The notes under the pieces: model-generated
The model's input: only the letters and a program-made list of their open reading frames with translations
What the model was told of the DNA's origin: nothing
Database searches by the model: none
Part shown: piece by piece, positions 57,542-64,000 of the stretch
How positions within the stretch are numbered: the stretch's first letter is position 1
Layout: every line of letters starts with the position of its first letter
Translations under genes and position numbers: made by a program
Source: DASSFZ01 sp035283185
Lineage (GTDB): Bacteria > Chloroflexota > Anaerolineae > Fen-1058
Reading direction: 5' to 3'
Assembly: GCA_035283185.1 (NCBI GenBank)
Contig: DATEUJ010000169.1
Coordinates: forward strand, 10,832 to 74,831
DNA: 64,000 bases

Positions 57542-58226
57542 TCAGTCTATGCCACACCAAACGCAAAGTCGAGCACCAGAAGTTGGCCGCCCGCTATCCA
57601 GCCACTCAATCCACCTGGCGTGGCCGTCGACATAGGCCAGCAGCTTCGCAGTCTTCTCCCCCCGTTTGTAAGCGACCAGCTCCAACTGCGTTTGCGGCGT
57701 GCCGATCCACTCGGCTGAGACGCGATACATGTCACGCCATCTGCCGTGCTCTTCGGTGAGGGGGTCAGCCGTTCGCGCGCTTCGCGCGGGAACTGATTGA
57801 CGGCTTGCGTGTGAAAGACGCAGACAGGCGTGTCGCCTGGAATCGTTGCGATTACCTGCGGCAGCAGCTCGAGCGCATCGCCGGCGATCAATTCCGGTGG
57901 GTCTTGCCGGGCGAGCTGAATCGCGCGCATGAGCAGCTCGAGGCGCTCGTGATGCTCCGGCCAGATCAGCGCGCGGAACCACAGCACGGTATCCGGGTCG
58001 CGCACGTCGACCGGGTTGAGGTCGATGCCAACGCGCGACGCGACGGCGGGCAGCCTCTTCGGGATCGGCGGGCGCACCTCGTTCGTCTGAACCAGCCGAG
58101 TCTGGATGAGATTCAGAATCTCGTCACGATGTTCGATGGCGACGACCCGCCGGTCTCCAGCGTCGCAAATCGACGGAAGCGGCGGGAGAGCGCCTTGAGG
58201 TCCGCAGGTTGAGGGAGAGCCGCCAT
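57542..58226 (-). pseudogene. Broken DUF2332 gene (internal deletion plus frameshift)
   Basis: The ATG at 58226 begins ADLKALSRRFRRFA, the family's N-terminus. About 160 codons are then lost, after which HRDEILNLIQTRLVQTNEVR, VGIDLNPVDVRDPDTVLWFRALIWPEH and PVCVFHTQAVNQFPREARERL follow. A second frame change near 57780 leads to MYRVSAEWIGTPQTQLELVAYKRG and the family's C-terminus. The pieces together are a typical DUF2332 protein of unknown function, but the gene is interrupted at two places. Confidence 0.75.
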
Positions 58227-58322
58227 GCCCGAACCTCCCTTTATCCGATGTCGATTCGTTGCGGTGGTTTGCCTTGGTCGTTACGTATGTGCTATAGTTC
58301 GAGCGTTTCCTCTAAGATGACG

Positions 58323-58420
58323 AGACTTCGGAAGTCTCAAAGCGTATCCTCGCAGGCGATGGTGGCCGGAAATCCGAGTCGTTTCGCTGGCGCGATGCCA
58401 CTTAAAGACTTCCGAAGTCT
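58323..58420 (+). repeat. 98-bp MITE-like element, copy A
   Basis: Bounded by AGACTTCGGAAGTCT (58323-58337) and AGACTTCCGAAGTCT (58406-58420). The 68 bp inside share about two thirds of positions with the inverse of 62951-63048, including CCTCGCAGGC at the same offset. It lies just upstream of the kynureninase gene and may add a hairpin to its leader. Confidence 0.75.
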
Positions 58421-58433
58421 TAGCCAATGAACT

Positions 58434-59702
58434 ATGTCCACACCCATCGACGCCGGCTACGCGCATGAATTGGATCGACGAGACGAGCTTGCCCGCTTCC
58501 GCGATGAGTTCGTCATCGACGATCCCGATCTGATCTACCTCGACGGCAACTCGCTGGGGCGCTTGCCAAAGCGCAGCGCCGCGCGCATTCGCGACGTCGT
58601 CGAGCGCGAATGGGGAGGTCGTCTCATTCGAGGCTGGGGCGAGGGATGGTTCACCGCGCCGCAGCGGATCGGATCCAAAGTGGCGCAGCTCGTCGGCGCG
58701 AAGCCCGACGAGGTGATCGTCAGCGATTCGACGACTATCAACTTCTTCAAGCTGGTCATGGCCGCATTGCGCGCGCGCCCTGGCCGCGTGAAGATCGTGA
58801 CCGACGTTCTCAACTTTCCGTCGGACGTGTACGTCCTCCAGAGTGCGCTGAACCTGGCCGGGCCGGGGTATCGACTGGAGATTGTCCGCTCCGGCGACGG
58901 CATCAGCGTCTCGAATGACGCGCTGGCCGAAGCGATCGACGACCGGACCGCGCTCGTCACGCTCTCGCACACGTTGTTCAAAAGCGGCTATGTATACGAC
59001 ATGCCGCTCATCACGGAAATGGCGCATCGCGCGGGCGCGTTGATGCTGTGGGACCTGAGCCACTCGGTGGGCGCGATGCCGATCAGGCTTGACGAGGCCG
59101 GCGTCGACCTGGCCGTGGGCTGCACGTACAAGTACATCAACGGCGGGCCGGGCGCGCCCGCGTTTCTCTACGTCCGCCGTGACTTGCAGGAAAGCCTGCT
59201 CAACCCTATCTGGGGCTGGTTCGGCCAAAAGGGGCAGTTCGATTTGAAGCTGGACTACGAGCCAAACGCGGGCGTCGCGCGCTTCCTCGTCGGCACGCCG
59301 GCGATGCTCTCGCTCGCGGCGATCGAGCCGGGCATCGACCTGCTGCTCGAAGCGGGGCTAGATCGATTGCGCGCGAAGTCGGTGCGGCAAACGGAGTATT
59401 TGATCGAACTGTGGGAGGCATTGCTGCAGCCGCTCGGCTTCTCGCTCAACTCGCCGCGCGATCCGAACCGGCGCGGCTCGCACGTATCGATCGGCCATCC
59501 CGACGCGCTGCGCATCGATCAGGCGCTGATCGAGGAGATGAACGTGCTGCCCGATTTTCGCTATCCCGACAACATCCGCCTCGGCATCGCGCCCATCTAC
59601 ACCTCGTTCGCGGAGATTCACGAAGCGGTCACGCGCATCTGCCGGGTGATGAGCGAGCGGCTATATGAGAAGTATTCAGCCGAGAGACCCGAGGTCACCT
59701 GA
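58434..59702 (+). CDS. kynU: Kynureninase
   Basis: 422 residues, the family size. The PLP lysine is K233 in VGCTYKYINGGPGAPAF; the cofactor-binding Asp is in LWDLSHSVGA; the substrate part has WFGQKGQFD and HVSIGHP. The start is an ATG 13 bp after the MITE-like element, with no strong ribosome-binding site (AGCCAATGA precedes). Kynureninase cleaves kynurenine or 3-hydroxykynurenine to anthranilate or hydroxyanthranilate plus alanine. No other kyn genes are next to it; an esterase of the kynurenine-formamidase-like superfamily at 27391 is 31 kb away. Confidence 0.95.
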   Translation: MSTPIDAGYAHELDRRDELARFRDEFVIDDPDLIYLDGNSLGRLPKRSAARIRDVVEREWGGRLIRGWGEGWFTAPQRIGSKVAQLVGAKPDEVIVSDSTTINFFKLVMAALRARPGRVKIVTDVLNFPSDVYVLQSALNLAGPGYRLEIVRSGDGISVSNDALAEAIDDRTALVTLSHTLFKSGYVYDMPLITEMAHRAGALMLWDLSHSVGAMPIRLDEAGVDLAVGCTYKYINGGPGAPAFLYVRRDLQESLLNPIWGWFGQKGQFDLKLDYEPNAGVARFLVGTPAMLSLAAIEPGIDLLLEAGLDRLRAKSVRQTEYLIELWEALLQPLGFSLNSPRDPNRRGSHVSIGHPDALRIDQALIEEMNVLPDFRYPDNIRLGIAPIYTSFAEIHEAVTRICRVMSERLYEKYSAERPEVT

Positions 59703-59703
59703 G

Positions 59704-59789
59704 GGATGAAAAATCAAAATCCCAAATTTCAAACTCCAAACTTCAAACTTCCAATCTCTAATCTCCAATCTCCAATCTCCAATCTCTAA
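59704..59789. repeat. A/T-rich micro-repeat tract (CCAATCTC family)
   Basis: Tandem variants of TCCAATCTCTAA, TTCAAACTCC and CCAAACTTCAAAC fill the 87 bp between the convergent kynureninase and the next gene. A tract of similar type (TTTTGAAGTTTGG) is at 40756-40800. Confidence 0.75.
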
Positions 59790-61982
59790 TTACTCTGCTA
59801 ACAGCCACTCCACGGCATTCAGCACGAGCATGCGCTGCATGTCTTCCGGCAACTGGTACAGCGCAAACGCCGCTACGATGGCCCGCTCGATCGCATCGTC
59901 GCCCCCGCCGGTGCCCGCCACGAGCGCCCGCGCGCCGGCCTCTTCGCTCTGGGGGCCGCGCTCGAAGATCACGGCGACCTCTGCGCCCGCCGAATCAAGC
60001 GCTTCCGGCTGGATGACCAGCGCCGGCACGCCGCTTTCAGAGGGGTTCAGCGGGATGACCTGATCCTGCTCGAACCCCTTCGCGATCGGATGGCCGGCAT
60101 CGACCACGACCAGATCGTTGATCAGCGCCGTGTCGCCTTCGGGCACCGGAACCGGCTGTGCGCCGATGAACAACACCCGGCCTCGCAGACTCGTGAGCGT
60201 GACCAGCGACTCGATGTCTCCGCTGTCGAAAGCGTAGTCGCCGGAGTCCACGATGATGGCGTCGTAGCCGGTCGTGTCGCTGCTGGACGGCGTGCCGTCG
60301 CGCCGCATCGACCACACCTTCACAGAGTACACCGCCTCGGTCAGGATGCCCTCCAGCTCTTGCTCGTTGGTTCGCGCTCCTGTCCTCCCGATGTCGCGGA
60401 CGAGGATCAGGATGCGAGGCCCCTGCCGTTCGCCAGGCTTCTCAGCATCGCCTGGCGCCTGGGCGCCGGCCGATCCAAGCCCCGATCCCTCCTCGGCTTC
60501 GCCCGTCGAGCACACGGTCACGGCGCCACCGTGCACACAGTTGTCGAAGTCGTTAGATTCCAGGCGATCGAGCGCTTTGATCGCACTGTCTGCGTCTTCG
60601 GCCAGCGTGATGACAACGGCTCGGCCGCCGCTGTGGTCGCTGACGTACAGTGTCGTTCCAGCGGCGGGAACCACGCCGATGCTTTCGACGGTGATCGTGC
60701 CGGAAACCGGCCGGGTGGCAGGCGGTCCGGCCTGTGAAGCAGCCTCTTCCTCTTCGGCAACCGGTGTTGGAGTTGGCGAGCCTGTGTCGATTGCTTCAGG
60801 CGTCGATGAGGCAGGTTCGGTCTCATCCTCCGCCGGGAGCGTCACCGTGACGCCGGCAGTGACCAGGAATTCCTGGACTGCCTCCAGATTGTCGAACGTG
60901 CCGACGAAGAGCGTGTCGCGATCGGGCGCAGCCTCGGGGCGCAGGCTGAGGGGAAGCCCAGCCTTCTGGAAAGCGGCCTGGAGGTCGGCGCTGCGCGCAA
61001 TCAGGCGCGGATCGAGATTACCCCCGGCGGCCTGCACCAGATCGACCGGGCCTTTGTACAGATACGGAAACTCGGCAATGCTCCAATCGCGCACGTCCTC
61101 CGCCAGCCAGTAGGCGATGTTGCTCAGGAACCGATCGTTGTCTGAGATGGTGTGATATGGCTCGCTGAACAACGAGAGATCACCCAGGGCCAGCACATGC
61201 TCGTCGGCGCTCAACACGACAGCCGCGAGATCGGACGCGCCGCTGCGCAGCGGCGAGCGGGTATCCGCATCGCCGACGACGAGCGCGCGCCCGTTGCCAC
61301 GCAGCGAGTGCGTCGCGAAGAGGGTGACCGTCTTCAAGTCCTCCGTGAGTGCGTGGTTGCCAAACTCGTTGAATTTGACGTTGCGATAGTTGCCCTCGTT
61401 CTCGACCAGGTTGTACAGGTAGTCGTCGAAGTAGACGATACCGAACGCGCTGGCCAGGCTGTTGACGGCGGGAACGGCGCTGATGCGCGAGAAAAGCCCG
61501 AACGGATCGAAAGAGTCTTCCTCGATCGGCGGCACCGAGCGAGTCGGGTCGGCGGCGATGAGCAGGCGGCCGCCGTCGGCGACGAATGCAGCGATCGCGT
61601 CGCGCTGTTCCGGCGAATACGCCGTCGTCGGCGCGATCGTAATCCAGGCGCTGGCGCGGCGCAGCTCGGCGGCGAGCGCATCGCTTGGCTCCTGGAATGT
61701 GACCGCCGTCGCGCCGAGCGCCGCCAGCCGATCACGCAGTGGGCTGAGATCGTCGACTTCCAGATTGTTCGCGTGCGAAAGATCGATCACGACGCGCGCC
61801 GTGCTCTCCTTCGGCTCGCCGGGGACGAAGCGGTATTCGGGAGTCGCCAGCGCAATCTGAACCTCGTCGATGCCGGACACGCTCGGCGAGGTGTAGCGAC
61901 CGCGATAGAACCACAGCGACTGCAGCGCGACCGGCAGCGCGATCAAGAGCACGACGAGCAGGATCTGACGTCGGCGCGTCAC
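59790..61982 (-). CDS. Large membrane-anchored protein with a GldG/DUF4350-like N-terminal part
   Basis: 730 residues starting at a GTG that overlaps the upstream stop (GTGA). One N-terminal membrane helix (ILLVVLLIALPVALQSLW) leaves the rest outside or periplasm-like. Residues 60-300 show a DUF4350/GldG-type fold: VVIDLSHANNLEVDDLSPL, ITIAPTTAYSPEQRDAIAAFVADGGRLLIAAD, LFATHSLRGNG and VLALGDLSLFSEPYH. A Thr/Pro/Glu-rich linker (about 390-425) joins a second part with similar Rossmann-like strands (ILILVRDIG, DAIIVDSGDYAFDSGD, RVLFIGAQPVPV). No catalytic motif. Co-translated with the SppA-type peptidase; a role in envelope quality control is only a guess. Confidence 0.65.
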   Translation of the reverse strand: MTRRRQILLVVLLIALPVALQSLWFYRGRYTSPSVSGIDEVQIALATPEYRFVPGEPKESTARVVIDLSHANNLEVDDLSPLRDRLAALGATAVTFQEPSDALAAELRRASAWITIAPTTAYSPEQRDAIAAFVADGGRLLIAADPTRSVPPIEEDSFDPFGLFSRISAVPAVNSLASAFGIVYFDDYLYNLVENEGNYRNVKFNEFGNHALTEDLKTVTLFATHSLRGNGRALVVGDADTRSPLRSGASDLAAVVLSADEHVLALGDLSLFSEPYHTISDNDRFLSNIAYWLAEDVRDWSIAEFPYLYKGPVDLVQAAGGNLDPRLIARSADLQAAFQKAGLPLSLRPEAAPDRDTLFVGTFDNLEAVQEFLVTAGVTVTLPAEDETEPASSTPEAIDTGSPTPTPVAEEEEAASQAGPPATRPVSGTITVESIGVVPAAGTTLYVSDHSGGRAVVITLAEDADSAIKALDRLESNDFDNCVHGGAVTVCSTGEAEEGSGLGSAGAQAPGDAEKPGERQGPRILILVRDIGRTGARTNEQELEGILTEAVYSVKVWSMRRDGTPSSSDTTGYDAIIVDSGDYAFDSGDIESLVTLTSLRGRVLFIGAQPVPVPEGDTALINDLVVVDAGHPIAKGFEQDQVIPLNPSESGVPALVIQPEALDSAGAEVAVIFERGPQSEEAGARALVAGTGGGDDAIERAIVAAFALYQLPEDMQRMLVLNAVEWLLAE

Positions 61983-62866
61983 GGCGCGCCTCCCAGTTGA
62001 GCGTCGTACAGCAGATACACTCCGGGGGGCAACGGGCGACGTCCGGCCTGCGGATCGGCCGCGCCGGGCCGGGCGGCCTGTGGAGCCGGCGTGGCGGCCA
62101 GCAGCCTGGCGACCACGCGCGCTTCAAGATCGACGACGTCGTAGTTGACGATGCTCGCTTGCGCTGCGGCCGCCGCGATCGCATCGGCCTGTGTGCCGAG
62201 GTGGTCGATCAGCCCCAGGCGTTGGGCCTCCCGACCAGCATAAGCCAGCCCTTGCGAGAGATCGACCGGCGAGATCTTCAGGCGCTCGCCGCGCTGGTTC
62301 ACAACCGTGGCGATGAACTCCTGCCTGATGCCTTCGATTCTGCGGATGAACTCTTCCTCGTTGCTGGCCGTCAGTTTGAACGGCCCGCTCGCGAGGACGG
62401 CGTCGTTGACGCCGATTTCGGGCGGAGTGATTCCCCATACGCCGATGTTGCCGACGGTGGACGAAGGTTTCGCGTAAAGCGAGTCTGCCGCCACGGCGAC
62501 GTAGTACGCGCCGCTCGCCGCCGTGCTGTCGATCGAGGCGACGACAGGCATCTGACTGCGCAGTTTCTGTATCTCCAGGTACAGACTCTGTGTGGCGACG
62601 ACCTCGCCGCCTGGCGAGTCCACCTGGATCACGACAGCTTTGACGCGGGGATCGCGCCGCGCCTCTTCGATTTCCTGCATGAAAAAGTTCAGGCTCAGCG
62701 GCCAGATCTCGGCGTTGATCTTGACGATGCCGACTGCCGGCTGCGGGGCGACAAGCTGGGCCAGCCCGATGCCAACGGCCAGCGGAATGATCCCCAGCAC
62801 GATCACACGACCAAGCCCCCGAAGCATGGGCGAAAATCGCGTCATGGCTTGCTGTAGAGACGACAT
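61979..62866 (-). CDS. sppA: Signal peptide peptidase SppA-type serine protease (S49)
   Basis: 295 residues from the ATG at 62866 with GGAGGGT before it. A membrane helix near the N-terminus (VIVLGIIPLAVGIGLAQLV) precedes the S49 domain. The nucleophile is the Ser in DSTAASGAYYVAVAAD; the DSPGGEV and STVGNIGVWG motifs are those of SppA/protease IV. It probably cleaves remnant signal peptides or other membrane peptides at the outer face of the membrane. Its stop overlaps the start of the large membrane-anchored protein. Confidence 0.85.
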   Translation of the reverse strand: MSSLQQAMTRFSPMLRGLGRVIVLGIIPLAVGIGLAQLVAPQPAVGIVKINAEIWPLSLNFFMQEIEEARRDPRVKAVVIQVDSPGGEVVATQSLYLEIQKLRSQMPVVASIDSTAASGAYYVAVAADSLYAKPSSTVGNIGVWGITPPEIGVNDAVLASGPFKLTASNEEEFIRRIEGIRQEFIATVVNQRGERLKISPVDLSQGLAYAGREAQRLGLIDHLGTQADAIAAAAAQASIVNYDVVDLEARVVARLLAATPAPQAARPGAADPQAGRRPLPPGVYLLYDAQLGGAP

Positions 62867-62950
62867 GGATACCCTCCGCCCCATCCATTCCGTGTCACAC
62901 ATCAAGAGTGTATCACGGTTTCCTGATGGCGGCACACATCTGAGTATTTC

Positions 62951-63048
62951 AGACTTCGGAAGTCTTCAATGACAACCTCGGCCGCGAGACGGCTTGGACT
63001 GCTGGGCCGCAATGCCTGCGAGGGTAAGCCTTAAGACTTCCGAAGTCT
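62951..63048 (-). repeat. 98-bp MITE-like element, copy B (inverted)
   Basis: Bounded by AGACTTCGGAAGTCT (62951-62965) and AGACTTCCGAAGTCT (63034-63048). Same length and same ends as copy A; the interior is related when inverted. It lies between the creatininase stop and the sppA promoter region. Confidence 0.75.
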
Positions 63049-63053
63049 AAAGT

Positions 63054-63833
63054 CTACTTCTCCTGCCACCATTTCTGAATCGCTTCCTCCCACGAGCCGG
63101 AGTAGTAGCGCCGCGTGTAGCCGGCGTAATCGGCGATGCGCCGCTCGTACCAGGCGAAGAGCGGCCGCTGATCGCGCTCCTTCAACAGCCGGTCGATCCA
63201 CCCCGCCCACGCGTCCAGCGCCCTGAGCGTGACCGCTTCGCCGTCTTCATGGGTGGCGGCGCGCGGATCCGCTCCGAGCACGGCGACTTGCTTCGCGCCG
63301 AGCATGCCGGGGAACTTCTCCAGATGCACGAGATCGGGACGGACGGTCATCAGTTGCGCGGTTTCCCACTGCCCGGCATGATCCAGGTAGTCGTCGTCGC
63401 CAAGAATCTCGAGCGGCGTGGCAGACAGGACGAGCAGGTCGGGTTGAGCGCGCATGGCCGCCATCGACGCGTGGTACAGCTCGATCTCGTGCCCTTGCGC
63501 ATAGTGGCCGGTGATGAGGCACACGACGCGCGCCCCGGCGCGGTGCAGCTCGCTTAACAGATCGCGCCAGATGCCTTTGACGACTTCGGTATGAGTTGAT
63601 AAAGAGAACGTATGCGGCAGCGTCGTGATCGGGAGCCAGGCGGTCGGGAGCAATACGCCGCCGGCGCGGTCGACCAACCGCTCGGCGAACCGCTCGGCCA
63701 CCAGCCCGTCGAGGCCGAGCGGTAGATGCGGGCCGTGCCATTCGAGTGCGCCCCAGGCGCAGCAGGCCACCGGCCGATCCCGCCAGATGTCTTCGAGTTC
63801 GTCGGGAAGCAGTTCGGCGTAGCGGTGAGGCAT
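63054..63833 (-). CDS. Creatininase (creatinine amidohydrolase) family protein
   Basis: 259 residues. Metal ligands and family motifs are present: E/H in WGALEWHGPHLPLGLDGLVA, D in the same loop, H in LPHTFSLSTHTEV, and VVCLITGHYAQGHEIELYH, followed by an acidic residue in DDYLDHAGQWETAQLM. The family hydrolyses cyclic amides such as creatinine, or acts in cofactor pathways (MftE-like). No mycofactocin or creatine genes are adjacent, so the substrate is open. The ATG at 63833 is followed upstream by 167 bp with no gene. Confidence 0.9.
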   Translation of the reverse strand: MPHRYAELLPDELEDIWRDRPVACCAWGALEWHGPHLPLGLDGLVAERFAERLVDRAGGVLLPTAWLPITTLPHTFSLSTHTEVVKGIWRDLLSELHRAGARVVCLITGHYAQGHEIELYHASMAAMRAQPDLLVLSATPLEILGDDDYLDHAGQWETAQLMTVRPDLVHLEKFPGMLGAKQVAVLGADPRAATHEDGEAVTLRALDAWAGWIDRLLKERDQRPLFAWYERRIADYAGYTRRYYSGSWEEAIQKWWQEK

Positions 63834-64000
63834 CGTCGCTCCTCATACGGATTTGGTGGCTACTCAGGCGTCATTGCGAGATAGCCATCACCTCAAGCGT
63901 GATGCATGAGGGCAGAAACTTGAGCGCGCGGATGGGCTATAATCGCAGGACGGATTCAGACAAGCTAAGACCACGCGCTCAGTGGTGTGTGAGAGCCCGT

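Overview
The window looks like a chromosomal piece from a high-GC bacterium of the Chloroflexota (Anaerolineae-like). This is an inference from several traits seen together: a large MalT-type LuxR activator, secreted proteins with Thr-Pro linkers, a GerW-family protein, a WYL regulator, and many short palindromes and micro-repeats, some of them inside genes. No rRNA, tRNA, CRISPR array, intact transposase or phage gene was recognised.

Region 1 (1-14250) is a defence island. It opens with the end of a DUF3800 gene, a scrap of a DNA methylase and an Apea-type HEPN protein. A tight three-gene operon follows (3109-14076). The first gene joins a NERD nuclease-like domain, a pseudokinase, a probably active kinase and a DptF-like P-loop NTPase. 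The second is unrecognised but sits where DptG would. The third is a 1702-residue protein with a PD-(D/E)XK-type site and a HerA-like ATPase, resembling DptH. The operon lies between the 5' part of hsdM and a probable 3' scrap of hsdR, as if it had replaced the middle of a type I restriction locus. No phosphorothioation genes are visible. This is the best candidate for a little-described system.

Region 2 (14250-18100) is decayed DNA with gene scraps (ferredoxin-like oxidoreductase subunit, TetR, an amber-interrupted gene), a Phd/PIN toxin-antitoxin pair between two copies of gerW sequence, an intact GerW operon and a retropepsin-like protease.

Region 3 (18100-31250) is housekeeping and surface functions: an amidase, a secreted Thr-Pro-rich protein, a subtilase with YNWTGG repeats, a membrane histidine kinase, a CBM48 protein, a zinc metallopeptidase, a WYL regulator, an esterase, an M32 carboxypeptidase and a membrane protein. 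At 31256-31527 lie remains that look like a diversity-generating retroelement.

Region 4 (31800-43600) holds a copper module (csoR, copA, YHS protein), a frameshifted CbiX-like gene, a DUF1028 protein, and a PqqD/M50/double-cNMP membrane protein near a Crp/Fnr regulator and a lipoprotein peptidase.

Region 5 (43600-53200) holds a YdeI-like protein, a cupin scrap and an OsmC-family gene with an in-frame TGA exactly at the catalytic cysteine, followed by a good bacterial SECIS-like hairpin: a probable selenoprotein. A MalT-type LuxR regulator and a six-gene ABC-2 export operon follow.

Region 6 (53200-64000) holds a MerR regulator with its own 19-bp-spacer promoter, an M20 carbamoylase-like hydrolase, a truncated acetyltransferase, a rhodanese, a BrnT/BrnA module with an extra BrnA, a broken DUF2332 gene, kynureninase, a large secreted protein, an SppA-type peptidase and a creatininase. 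Two 98-bp MITE-like elements in opposite orientation lie at 58323 and 62951.
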